A DNA stretch of 64,000 nt, taken from positions 4,960,001 to 5,024,000 of the forward strand of contig NC_009445.1 in assembly GCF_000026145.1 (NCBI RefSeq), written 5' to 3'. Shown here piece after piece: positions 31,770 to 40,127 of the stretch; the stretch's first letter is position 1, and every line of letters begins with the position of its first letter. The position numbers and the translations under genes were made by a program. Source of the DNA: Bradyrhizobium sp. ORS 278 (lineage in GTDB: Bacteria > Pseudomonadota > Alphaproteobacteria > Rhizobiales > Xanthobacteraceae). The notes beneath the pieces are model-generated. The model was not told the origin of the DNA and made no database searches. It worked only from the letters and a program-made list of their open reading frames with translations.

Positions 31770-33342
31770 GGTTGGCTCCCGCGCGCTGCGCCGCAAGCTG
31801 CTTCCAGACGGGTCGCGCCGCCAGGCGTGCCTCGACATAGGCCGGGAACAGCCGCGCATAGCGCTCCGCGAGCGCCGGCTCAGGCGCCTGCGGCTCATCC
31901 AGATACGGTCTCACCCACTCCTCCGCGCAGTCCATCATGTTCGAATAGAGCCCGGTCGCGACAGCTGCGATCATCGCGGCGCCGGACGCGCCGGCTTCCT
32001 CGCGCCGGCAGACCCGGATGCTGCTGCCGACGGCGGCACCGAGAATTGCGCCCAGAGCGCGGCTGCGGGCCGCGCCGCCCGTCAGCCGGATCTCCGACGG
32101 AAGCGATCCCATCGCCGCGTAGCAATCGCGCGCCGCGAAGGCGAGCCCTTCCATGACGGCTCGCATCAGATCCCAATAGCCATGACGCGTACGCAGGCCG
32201 ATCAGCTGCGCCGATGCCTCGTGGGACACGAAGGGTCCGCGCTCGCCCGCGTCCGAGATGAACGGATGATACAGCAGCTCGCCCGCCTTCGCCTGCAGCA
32301 CGCGCTCGTCGAGCCGCCGGATCAGGTCGTTGCGCGACCGTGCGATGCCTTCCATCGCAAGTACGCCCCGCGCGACGTCGAGCAGCCAGTCGATGTTCAA
32401 CGTCGCCGCCATCGTCGACTGCATCTGCGCGTAGTGGCCGGCCACCGGGAACGGCATTGTATACCCGGTCGCCTCGGCATTGAGCCTGACGTCATCAGCC
32501 GATGTCGCCAGCCGCATGTGCATGCCGGTCGAGCCGATGATGGTGCAGCCGACATCGGGGTTGGGATCATACAACCCGCCACCGAGCGCATTGCAGATGA
32601 CATCGACATAGCCGAGCGACACCGGCACGCCCTCGGGCAAGCCTGTCTCCGCCGCGGCCATCCCCGTCAAGCGATGCGTGGTAACGACACCATCGACGAC
32701 ATCGGGGAACAGACGCAGCGAGCTGGAGATGCCGATCAGATCAGCAGATTCGCGATCGAAGCAGCGCTTGCGGAAATCACCACAGGAGAAGGACGCTTCC
32801 GACGGATCGGTGGCGCGCACGCCGGTCAGCTTGAAGTAGAGCCAGTCCTTGCAGTGGAACACCGTGCTGGCGCGTCCGAGCATCTCCATGCCGTGAGCCT
32901 GCAGCCAGGCAAGCTGCGGCCCCTGCTGACAGGCGTTGAGTCCCGATCCGGTCCGTTGATAGTGCGCCGCATTGCGCTCGCCGCTGCGGAAGGCCTCGAC
33001 GAAGCGCGCCGCGCGCGAGTCGAGCCACAACAGGGCCGGCGCGACGGGGCGGCCGTCGGCGTCGATCAGCCAGGTGCCGTCGCCCTGCCCGGTCACGGCG
33101 ATCGCAGCGACACGGCCGGAGAGCTCCGGCAGCGCGGCACCGAGGCCGCGCAGAGCAGCCACCGTGTCGGTCCAGGTCCGCGCCATGTCCTGCTCGACAC
33201 GGCCTCCCGGCAAGGTCGCATAGCTGTTGGGAATCGCGAACTCGCCGATCTGACGGCCGTCCCGCGCGAACGCGACCGCCTTGATCACCGACGTCCCGGC
33301 GTCGATGCCGACGATCACATCGCGGGTCGCGGTCGCCGCCAT
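31762..33342 (-). CDS. FGGY-family carbohydrate kinase, erythritol kinase (EryA)-like
   Basis: The 526-residue protein starts GIDAGTSVIKAVAFARDGRQ and contains VTGQGDGTWLID, HCKDWLYFKLTGVRATDPSEA and GSTGMHMR. These are segments I recall from Brucella and Rhizobium erythritol kinase (EryA). The family fold is the FGGY two-domain kinase, and ATP-dependent phosphorylation of a polyol or ketose is expected. The ATG at 33342 is 2 bases after the ABC ATPase stop and has GGAGG upstream. A longer in-frame start would add 26 residues that shadow the ATPase. With the GlpD/EryB-like protein it would make a two-step polyol pathway. Confidence 0.87.
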   Translation of the reverse strand: MAATATRDVIVGIDAGTSVIKAVAFARDGRQIGEFAIPNSYATLPGGRVEQDMARTWTDTVAALRGLGAALPELSGRVAAIAVTGQGDGTWLIDADGRPVAPALLWLDSRAARFVEAFRSGERNAAHYQRTGSGLNACQQGPQLAWLQAHGMEMLGRASTVFHCKDWLYFKLTGVRATDPSEASFSCGDFRKRCFDRESADLIGISSSLRLFPDVVDGVVTTHRLTGMAAAETGLPEGVPVSLGYVDVICNALGGGLYDPNPDVGCTIIGSTGMHMRLATSADDVRLNAEATGYTMPFPVAGHYAQMQSTMAATLNIDWLLDVARGVLAMEGIARSRNDLIRRLDERVLQAKAGELLYHPFISDAGERGPFVSHEASAQLIGLRTRHGYWDLMRAVMEGLAFAARDCYAAMGSLPSEIRLTGGAARSRALGAILGAAVGSSIRVCRREEAGASGAAMIAAVATGLYSNMMDCAEEWVRPYLDEPQAPEPALAERYARLFPAYVEARLAARPVWKQLAAQRAGANHV

Positions 33343-33344
33343 GC

Positions 33345-34460
33345 TCAGCGCGCCTCCGCATGCCGGACGCAGACGCCGTCGGCGCCGAAGATGTGGAGGT
33401 GACGCGCGTCCAGCGTGCACGGCACGACGTCACCGGGCCGCGCCGCCACCTTGCCCTGGGTCACCGCGACCAGCAGATGCCCGGCGCATTCACCGGCAAT
33501 GTGCGACTGGTCGCCGAGCCACTGGTTGGAGACGACGCGCAGCCGCGCCTCGCCGCCGCCGATCGCGATTCGCTGCGGCCGGATTCCGACCTTGATCCGC
33601 TGCGCCTGAACCAGCGCCTGCTGAGCCGGCATGTCCAGGGTCTGGCGGGAGATATGGAACGCGAGGTCCGAGCCGGCGGACAGGCGGAAGCCGCCCTCCT
33701 CTGGCGTCACCGTCGTATCCAGCAGGTTCGTCGGCGGCTCACCGATGAAGCTCGCCACGAACAGATTGGCCGGACGGTTCTTCAGCTCCTTCTCGCTGGC
33801 GAACTGCTGCAACACGCCATCCTCCATGACCGCGATGCGATCGGCGAGCGCGCTCGCTTCGGTCTGGTCGTGGGTCACGAAGATCGCGGTCATGCCGCGC
33901 TCGGCGAGCAGGCCCTTGATGCGGCCGCGCAGCACCGCGCGCAGTTGCGGCTCGAGCTGCCCCATCGGCTCGTCAAGCAGATAGAGGTCGGCGTCGCGCA
34001 CTAGCGCCCGCGCCAGCGAAACGCGCTGCTGCTGTCCGCCCGACAGCGCGCGCGGGTAATGATCGAGAATGTCCTCGATCTCGACCAGTCGGGCGATGTC
34101 ATCGACGCGATGGGCAATCTCGGCGCGCGACAGCTGCTGCGCCTTCAGCGCAAACGCAATGTTCTCGCGCACCGTCAGCGGCGGATACAGCGAGTAGCCT
34201 TCGAACGCCATCGCCACCTTCCGCCTGGCCGGCGGCAGATCGTGGATCGGCCGCCGCGCCAGCGCGATCGAGCCCGAGCTGACGCTTTCGAACCCTGCGA
34301 TCATCCTCAGCGTCGAGGTCTTGCCGCAGCCGGAGGAGCCGAGCAGCGCGACGATCTCGCCGGACCGGATGTCCATGTCGAGTGCACGCACCGCGTGGAC
34401 ATCGGGCTTGCCCCTGGTGTGATAGATCTTGTCGACGTTGCGGATCTCGAGCATGCCCAT
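33345..34460 (-). CDS. MalK/UgpC-type ABC transporter ATP-binding protein (second of two)
   Basis: The 371-residue protein has Walker A GSSGCGKTST, signature LSGGQQQRVSLARAL, Walker B LYLLDEPMGQL and the C-terminal TOBE regulatory domain of carbohydrate and polyol importers. GAGGAGG precedes the ATG. It follows the other ATPase gene by 9 bases. Having two different ATPase genes next to each other, both with full TOBE domains, points to a heterodimeric motor, as reported for the glycerol importer of Rhizobium leguminosarum. It serves the permeases and binding protein upstream in the same operon. Confidence 0.92.
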   Translation of the reverse strand: MGMLEIRNVDKIYHTRGKPDVHAVRALDMDIRSGEIVALLGSSGCGKTSTLRMIAGFESVSSGSIALARRPIHDLPPARRKVAMAFEGYSLYPPLTVRENIAFALKAQQLSRAEIAHRVDDIARLVEIEDILDHYPRALSGGQQQRVSLARALVRDADLYLLDEPMGQLEPQLRAVLRGRIKGLLAERGMTAIFVTHDQTEASALADRIAVMEDGVLQQFASEKELKNRPANLFVASFIGEPPTNLLDTTVTPEEGGFRLSAGSDLAFHISRQTLDMPAQQALVQAQRIKVGIRPQRIAIGGGEARLRVVSNQWLGDQSHIAGECAGHLLVAVTQGKVAARPGDVVPCTLDARHLHIFGADGVCVRHAEAR

Positions 34461-34469
34461 GATGCCTCC

Positions 34470-35573
34470 TCACGCCGCCTGACGCCGTCGCGTCAGACCG
34501 ATGCGCTCACCGGTGGCATGGTCGAACAACAGCGCCGTCTCCGGCGCAAAGCGCACGAACACGTCCTCGTCGGCACCAGCCTCCAGCGCCTCCGGCGCCA
34601 GCGCCGCGAGCCATTCCGAGCCGTCGGCGAAGCGCAGCAGCACCACGGCCCGCTCATGGATCGGCGTCACCGCCACGATACGTGCGGGGATCGCGCCTTC
34701 GCCGCCCTGACGGGTCACGACGACGTCGTCGGGCCGCACGCCGAGCCAGCAGCGCTCCCGCGCGTTGGACGGCAGATTCTCCGCGTCCAGACGGACTGGC
34801 GTTTCGGCGATCGCCGCGATCAGAGCTCCCTGCTCCGCCACCGGCGCGACCTCCGAGAGGTTGATGCTGGGATCTCCGAACAGCCGCGCCACCGCGACCG
34901 ACGCCGGCCGCGCATAGATGTCCTCCGGACGCGCCACCTGCACGAGGCAGCCGTTGATCAAGACGGCAATCCTGTCGGCGATCGCCATCGCCTCGCGATA
35001 GTCCTGCGTCACATACAGCACCGCCGCCGAGCCGCGCCGCAGCAGGCTCGGGAGCTCGAGCCGCATCTCGTACCGCAGCTTGGCGTCGACGTTGCGCAGG
35101 GGATCGTCGAGCAGCAGCACCTCGGGGTTGCCGATCAGCGCGCGCGCCAGCGCGGTGCGCTGCTTCTGCCCGTTGGACAATTCACGCGGTCGGTGGCTGA
35201 GCACGTGCTCGATCTTCAGCAGCCTGCTCATTGCCGTCACCTTGGCCGCGATGTCGGACGCGCCGCTCGCGCGCAGGCCGCTGGCGATGTTGTCGCGCGC
35301 GCTCATGTGCGGGAATAGCGCAAAATTCTGGAACGCCATGCCGATGCCACGCTGCTCCGGCGGCGCATCGACGATCGAGCGGCCGCCGACCAGGATGTCG
35401 CCGCCGTCGGGCTCGAACATGCCGGCGATCATGCGCAGCAACACGGTCTTGCCGCTTCCGGACGGACCGAACACGGCGACGATCTCGCCGGGTTCGACGC
35501 TCAGCGACACGCCCCTGGCGCAGCTGACTGCTCCGAAGCTCTTGTCGATGGATTTGAGTTCGAGGCGCGCCAT
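34470..35573 (-). CDS. MalK/UgpC-type ABC transporter ATP-binding protein (first of two)
   Basis: The 367-residue protein has Walker A GPSGSGKT, Walker B VLLLDDPLRNVD and a C-terminal TOBE-like region. The signature is LSNGQKQRTALARAL, where the canonical second Gly of LSGGQ is Asn, and the aspartate following the Walker B strand is LDDP rather than LDEP. The partner ATPase has the canonical forms, which suggests an asymmetric heterodimer with one weaker site. The gene starts 6 bases after the MalG-type permease stop. Confidence 0.91.
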   Translation of the reverse strand: MARLELKSIDKSFGAVSCARGVSLSVEPGEIVAVFGPSGSGKTVLLRMIAGMFEPDGGDILVGGRSIVDAPPEQRGIGMAFQNFALFPHMSARDNIASGLRASGASDIAAKVTAMSRLLKIEHVLSHRPRELSNGQKQRTALARALIGNPEVLLLDDPLRNVDAKLRYEMRLELPSLLRRGSAAVLYVTQDYREAMAIADRIAVLINGCLVQVARPEDIYARPASVAVARLFGDPSINLSEVAPVAEQGALIAAIAETPVRLDAENLPSNARERCWLGVRPDDVVVTRQGGEGAIPARIVAVTPIHERAVVLLRFADGSEWLAALAPEALEAGADEDVFVRFAPETALLFDHATGERIGLTRRRQAA

Positions 35574-35579
35574 GGCTGC

Positions 35580-36437
35580 TCAACCCTTCACTGCACCAAG
35601 CGAGAGACCTTCGACCAGATAGCGCTGCGCATAGAGTGCGAGCAGCAAGGTCGGCGTCACCGACAGCACGATCGCCGCAGCGATCTGGCCGTATTGGATG
35701 CCCGAGGCGGTGACGAAGGCGAGCGCGCCGACTGTCACCGGCTGCTTGTCGGCGGAGGCGAGGATCAGCGCGAAGACAAAATTGTTCCAGCAGAAGATGA
35801 AGGACAAGAGGCCCGCCGCCGCGATCCCCGGCCCTGCCAGCGGCACGGCAATGCGGGTGAACGCCTCGCGCCAGGAATGTCCGGCCAGCCTATAGGCGTG
35901 CTCGATATCGGGGCTGATGTCCTCGAAATAGCCGCGCACGATCCACAGAATCAGTGGCAAGGCGATCAGCTGATAGACCCAGACGATGCCGAAATAGGTG
36001 TCGTTCAGCCCAAGCTGCTGATAGTAGAGCGAGAGCGGCAGCAGCACCAGAAGCGGCGGCGCGAAGCGGAACGACAGCAGCGTGAACGCGATGGTCTCGC
36101 CGAGCTTGAATTTGAACCGCGCGAACGCGTAGGCCGCCGGCACGCCGAGCAGCAGCGCCAGGATCACCGAGGCGCTCGACAGCACGAAGCTGTTCATCAG
36201 GTTGCGCATGAACTCGATCTGCAGATTGCCCGCCGCGGTCCGCAGCTGGCCGGAGATCAGCGCCTCATAATTGGCAAACGTCGGCTCGAACAGCAGGCGG
36301 GGCGGAATGCGCAGGATCTGCTCATTGGTCTGGAACGACATCAGCAGGATCCAGACGATCGGGAACATGAAGAACACGAGCACGAGCGCAAGCGCGATGC
36401 CACGGAAGATGCGCCCGGCGGGACTGGAGTGATCCAT
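35580..36437 (-). CDS. MalG-type carbohydrate ABC transporter permease
   Basis: The 285-residue protein has six predicted membrane segments and the BPD_transp_1 coupling region EHAYRLAGHSWREAFTRIAV, with the conserved EAA-loop Gly. AGGGAGG overlaps the previous stop and positions the ATG. It forms the channel with the MalF-type permease encoded just before it. The likely cargo is a polyol, judged from the kinase and dehydrogenase in the same operon. Confidence 0.92.
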   Translation of the reverse strand: MDHSSPAGRIFRGIALALVLVFFMFPIVWILLMSFQTNEQILRIPPRLLFEPTFANYEALISGQLRTAAGNLQIEFMRNLMNSFVLSSASVILALLLGVPAAYAFARFKFKLGETIAFTLLSFRFAPPLLVLLPLSLYYQQLGLNDTYFGIVWVYQLIALPLILWIVRGYFEDISPDIEHAYRLAGHSWREAFTRIAVPLAGPGIAAAGLLSFIFCWNNFVFALILASADKQPVTVGALAFVTASGIQYGQIAAAIVLSVTPTLLLALYAQRYLVEGLSLGAVKG

Positions 36438-36449
36438 CAGCGGCCTCCC

Positions 36450-37382
36450 TCAGGCGTGACCGTGGGCACGTGCGCGCAGCCGCAGCCAGTTCTTGATGAA
36501 GATGTTCGACAGGATGTTGGTGATCAGCCACAGGATCATCAGCAGCGCCGCCGAGCGACCGACATTGGTGTACTGGAAGAACTCCAGATAGGCCTGGACC
36601 TGGAACACCATCAGCCGGTCGCCAGGGCCGCCTTGGGTCATCGCATAGACGATATCGAACTGCTGGATGGAATCGAGCAGGCGGAACAGCGACGCCGTGA
36701 TGATATAGGGTGCGAGCATCGGCAGCGTGATCCTGAAGAACACGAAGCTCGCCGGCACGCCGTCGAGCGCCGCTGCCTCGAACGGCTGCCGCGGCAGCGA
36801 CCGCAGGCCGGCCAGCAGCAGAATCATGATGAAAGGCGTATAGACCCAGACATCGACCAGCACGACCGTGAACAGCGCGGTCGACGGATCGGACGCCCAT
36901 TTGAAGTCGTGCACGCCGAGCAGGCCGACGAGGTAGGACAGGATGCCGAAGCTTGGATTGGTCATCAGCTTCCACATCAGCGCGGCGATCGCTGGAGCCG
37001 TCATTAGCGGCAGCAGCAGCATGATCGAGACCGCATTGTGGAAGCGCGTCGGCCGGCGCAGCAAGAGCGCAATGCCGAGGCCGAGCAGCAGCTCGGCGAT
37101 GACCGTCACGGCAGTGTAGACCAGCGAAATGCGCAGCGTGTTCCAGAACGCGGGATCGGACAGAAAATCGATATAGTTGTCGACACCGATGAAGCCGCGC
37201 AGATATGGCAGGTTGAGCCGGTAACGCTGCAGCGAATAGACCGCGGCGGTCACGAACGGCACCAGGATGGCGATGCACACCAGCAGCGCCGGCAGGCTCA
37301 ATAGATACGGCAGCAGCCGTCTGCGCCAGCGCTTGGCGCGGCGTGGCGCCGCCTCGGTCTCGACAAGTTGGGCCATGCTCAT
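36450..37382 (-). CDS. MalF-type carbohydrate ABC transporter permease
   Basis: The 310-residue protein has about six membrane segments and the EAA loop FEAAALDGVPASFVFFRITL. The ATG at 37382 is taken as the start; a GTG 15 bases upstream and another ATG 6 bases downstream are possible, and none has a clear ribosome-binding site. The 99 bases before it hold a perfect hairpin after the solute-binding gene. It pairs with the MalG-type permease. Confidence 0.88.
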   Translation of the reverse strand: MSMAQLVETEAAPRRAKRWRRRLLPYLLSLPALLVCIAILVPFVTAAVYSLQRYRLNLPYLRGFIGVDNYIDFLSDPAFWNTLRISLVYTAVTVIAELLLGLGIALLLRRPTRFHNAVSIMLLLPLMTAPAIAALMWKLMTNPSFGILSYLVGLLGVHDFKWASDPSTALFTVVLVDVWVYTPFIMILLLAGLRSLPRQPFEAAALDGVPASFVFFRITLPMLAPYIITASLFRLLDSIQQFDIVYAMTQGGPGDRLMVFQVQAYLEFFQYTNVGRSAALLMILWLITNILSNIFIKNWLRLRARAHGHA

Positions 37383-37420
37383 GATAGGCGTGATCACATC
37401 ATCGCACGGAAGATGGGGCC

Positions 37421-37451
37421 GGTCCGGACGCTTGTGGGGAGCGTCCGGACC
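37421..37451 (-). terminator. Perfect 11-bp hairpin between binding-protein and permease genes
   Basis: GGTCCGGACGC (37421-37431) and GCGTCCGGACC (37441-37451) are exact complements with a 9-base loop. The hairpin lies directly after the solute-binding gene on the minus strand, with no T run. It is likely an attenuator or stabilising stem that keeps the binding protein in excess. Confidence 0.72.
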
Positions 37452-37481
37452 GACGGGCGGTCAGGAAGATGCCGCGCAGCC

Positions 37482-38921
37482 TCAGCCGAGGCCGGCCTGC
37501 TTCAGCTGACGGTTGATGCTCTCGGCAAGCTTGTCGAGGCCCTCGTCAACGGTGATCTCCTTGGCCACCATCTTCTGCAGCGACGCCGCCCACTCCGTCG
37601 TGAGATCGAAGAACAGCGGCTGCGCTGTAAAGTAGATCTTCGCGCCGGGTGCCGAGAGGTCATGCTGCTCGAGATAGCCCGGATAAGACTTGGCGATGCG
37701 GTCGCGGAACTCGCTGTCCTTCCACACGGAGGTGCGGACCGGATTGACGAAGTCCATCTTGCGCGCGCCGAACAGGTCGTGCTCGACGGAGGCCGCCCAC
37801 TGCATGAAGATCCAGGCCGCGTCCTTCTGCTTGGAGAAGCTCGACATCGCCAGCGACCAGATCCAGACGTTCGGCGTCGGCGCTTTGGCGGCCGGGTTGG
37901 CCGCGAACGGGGCGTAGCCGAGATTGCCGCGCTCCTTGTTCTCACCGCCGTTCATGAAGTAGCCGAGGATGTCGGCATCGAAGATCATGCCGGAGGCGCC
38001 GGCGCCGAGATCCGTGCCGACCTGGTACCAGGTGTAGGTCGACCAGTTCTTCGGGCCCGAGCCCTGGATCATCTTGACCCACTTCTCGTGGAAGTCCTTC
38101 GAGGCCTTCGTGTTCATTGCGGCCTTGAGCTTGCCGCCCTCCATCACGAAGTCCTTCTGGCCGAAATTGGCATAGGCCGAGAGGAAGCCTGGATGGATGG
38201 TGGCCCAGGAGCGCGAGCCGCGCACGCCGACGCCATACGGGCCGCCGGCATCCTTGGTGATCTTGGCGGCGACCTCCACCATGTCGTCGAGATTGGTCGG
38301 CGGCTTGACGCCGACCTTGCTGAAGATGTTGCGGTTATAGGTGACGTTGTTGAGTTCGTAGCCCCACGGAATGCACCACTGCTTGGCCTTGCCCGAGCCG
38401 AGTTCGGAGCCGGCGACGCCGTCCCAGGCGGTCGAGGAGCGCAGGCCCGGCAGCACGTCGTCCCAGGCGAAAGCGGGGTTGGTCTTGGCTGGATCCTTGA
38501 TGTAGGTGTTGAGGTCCTCGATCCAGCCGGCCGGACCATAGGTCCAGGTCATGTAGGCGCCGGTCATGAAGGCGTCGTACTGATCCGATTTCGACGACAG
38601 CGCCGCCGTCACCTTGTCGAAATAGACATCCTCCGGGAAGATGTCGTAGGTGACGTTCATGCCGGTCAGGCTCTTGAACGCCTCGATGTCGCCGATCATC
38701 GCGTCAACGTAAGGATGCTTGTTGAGCAGCAGCTTGACCGTCTTGCCGCTCTGGGACTTCCAGTTGAAATCCGCGGCCATCGCCTTCGACATCTCGGAAG
38801 CAAAGGCGGCATTGGCGGCGACACCGGCGATGCCGAGCTTGGCGGCGCCGTCGAGCAGATCACGCCGGCTGATGTGCTTGCCGGCATAGGACGCAAAGAG
38901 ATTCTTCTCACGGTCGTACAT
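37482..38921 (-). CDS. Carbohydrate/polyol ABC solute-binding protein, probable Tat substrate
   Basis: The 479-residue protein begins with a twin-arginine region, SRRDLLDGAAKLGIAGVAA, about 18 residues in. That suggests export by the Tat pathway in folded form to the periplasm. The mature part fits the extracellular solute-binding family 1 (KLLLNKHPYVDAMIGDIEAF and the GYELNNVTYNRNIFSKVGV region). GGGAGGG lies upstream of the ATG. It is the first gene of the polyol operon. The operon as a whole recalls the glycerol or polyol importers of rhizobia; the exact ligand is unknown. Confidence 0.9.
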   Translation of the reverse strand: MYDREKNLFASYAGKHISRRDLLDGAAKLGIAGVAANAAFASEMSKAMAADFNWKSQSGKTVKLLLNKHPYVDAMIGDIEAFKSLTGMNVTYDIFPEDVYFDKVTAALSSKSDQYDAFMTGAYMTWTYGPAGWIEDLNTYIKDPAKTNPAFAWDDVLPGLRSSTAWDGVAGSELGSGKAKQWCIPWGYELNNVTYNRNIFSKVGVKPPTNLDDMVEVAAKITKDAGGPYGVGVRGSRSWATIHPGFLSAYANFGQKDFVMEGGKLKAAMNTKASKDFHEKWVKMIQGSGPKNWSTYTWYQVGTDLGAGASGMIFDADILGYFMNGGENKERGNLGYAPFAANPAAKAPTPNVWIWSLAMSSFSKQKDAAWIFMQWAASVEHDLFGARKMDFVNPVRTSVWKDSEFRDRIAKSYPGYLEQHDLSAPGAKIYFTAQPLFFDLTTEWAASLQKMVAKEITVDEGLDKLAESINRQLKQAGLG

Positions 38922-38954
38922 TCAACCCTCCCTATTTTTTGGAGACTTTTCGCG

Positions 38955-39971
38955 TTACCTGCCCTTCCGACTTTTGTTTTTAAGAACACCGGATGTTTTC
39001 TCCGGCTTGTCGGTACTGAGTGCCTGAGCCGTCACCTCATCGATGATGAGGCCGTTCAGAAAGCCGCTGCGCAGCACCGCGCGCAGGGCCGTGATCTTCG
39101 CTTCGCCGCCGCCGATGGCGACGATGCGGTGTTTCTTGAGATCGCTCGCCGCCATCGAGGTGGCGCGCGCCGACAGGTCGAGATCGAGCAACTCGCCCTC
39201 GGCGTTGAAGAAGTGCCCGAGCAGATCGGCGCAGGCGCCAGCGCGCTTCAGCTCGACGACCTCGTCGGGCTTGATCATGCCGCTCGACACCAGGAAGCCG
39301 TCGGCGTGGATCTGGCCGATACCGACGAACAGCAGCGAGGCCTGCTGGGCCAGCGCGAACACGTCGGCGATGCCGAACTGCTGCATCAGCACACGGCGGT
39401 CGGCGACGGAATTGGCGAACACCGGCACCGGCAGCAGATAGGCCTCCGCGCCGGTGCGCTCGGCGAGGCGATGGATGACGTCGAACGGATTGGCCGCGAA
39501 TTTTCGCGTCAGGCCGCCGAGCAGCGAGACGAACTGCACGTCGCGCGCGGGCGTCTGCGGCAACTGCGCCACGACGGCCGCGAGCGTGCGGCCGTGGCCG
39601 ACGCCGATGATCTTGTCGTCGCCGCGCTCCAACACCTGGCGCAGGAAGCTCGCGCCCTCCAGCGCCAGCGCCTTCAGCGGCAGGTCGCCCTCGCCGAGAT
39701 CCGGCGCGACGCGGCAGAAGTCGAGGCCGTAGCGGTCGGCGAGCGCATTCTCCAGCGCGACGCATTCGGCGACGGGACCCTCGACGAACACGCGGATCAT
39801 GCCTTCGCGGCTGGCGCGCGCAATCAGGCGATGCGCCTTGGTGCTCTGGATGTTGAGCCGGTCGGCGACCTCCGATTGCGTCAGCCCGGCCGCGAAATAC
39901 AGCCACGCCGCACGCGTCGCCAGCGAAGCCTCGCCGTCCACCATGGGCGCCCTGTCGGAAGCTGTCGTCAC
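38955..39971 (-). CDS. SorC-family sugar-binding transcriptional regulator
   Basis: The 338-residue protein has an N-terminal helix-turn-helix, LTQSEVADRLNIQSTKAHRL, followed by a sugar-phosphate-binding SorC effector domain with the SLLGGLTRK and GIGQIHADGFLVSSGMI motifs. EryD, the erythritol regulator of Brucella and Rhizobium, belongs to this family. The start is a GTG; an ATG 27 bases later is an alternative. It lies directly upstream of the polyol transport operon on the same strand and is divergent from a second kinase, and palindromic TTGCAA sites lie in the gap. It probably represses or activates both units in response to a polyol phosphate. Confidence 0.9.
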   Translation of the reverse strand: MTTASDRAPMVDGEASLATRAAWLYFAAGLTQSEVADRLNIQSTKAHRLIARASREGMIRVFVEGPVAECVALENALADRYGLDFCRVAPDLGEGDLPLKALALEGASFLRQVLERGDDKIIGVGHGRTLAAVVAQLPQTPARDVQFVSLLGGLTRKFAANPFDVIHRLAERTGAEAYLLPVPVFANSVADRRVLMQQFGIADVFALAQQASLLFVGIGQIHADGFLVSSGMIKPDEVVELKRAGACADLLGHFFNAEGELLDLDLSARATSMAASDLKKHRIVAIGGGEAKITALRAVLRSGFLNGLIIDEVTAQALSTDKPEKTSGVLKNKSRKGR

Positions 39972-39984
39972 GCCGAATGCCTAC

Positions 39985-40018
39985 TTGCAAAATTCTTCAC
40001 ACCTTGCAAAAAATTGCA
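39985..40018. promoter_or_regulatory. Candidate SorC operator: TTGCAA repeats
   Basis: TTGCAA occurs at 39985-39990 and 40004-40009. In addition, TGCAA (40005-40009) and TTGCA (40014-40018) form an inverted repeat around AAAA. The sites lie in the 156-base gap between the divergent SorC regulator and the short FGGY kinase. SorC-type regulators bind such AT-rich palindromes, so autoregulation and control of the divergent genes are plausible. Confidence 0.5.
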
Positions 40019-40127
40019 GACGCTGATCCGGCCGTCAATCCCTTAAACGTGCTGCAGCGCAACGCCCACGCCTGCCGGCGAGACCATGCAGCGGCATGCT
40101 CGCGTGCTCACAACGGGATGAGGTCGC

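Noticed and set aside
37368..40046. An 892-residue plus-strand frame opposite the binding protein and SorC gene
   Set aside because: Antisense shadow; the divergent and convergent layout is explained fully by the annotated genes.
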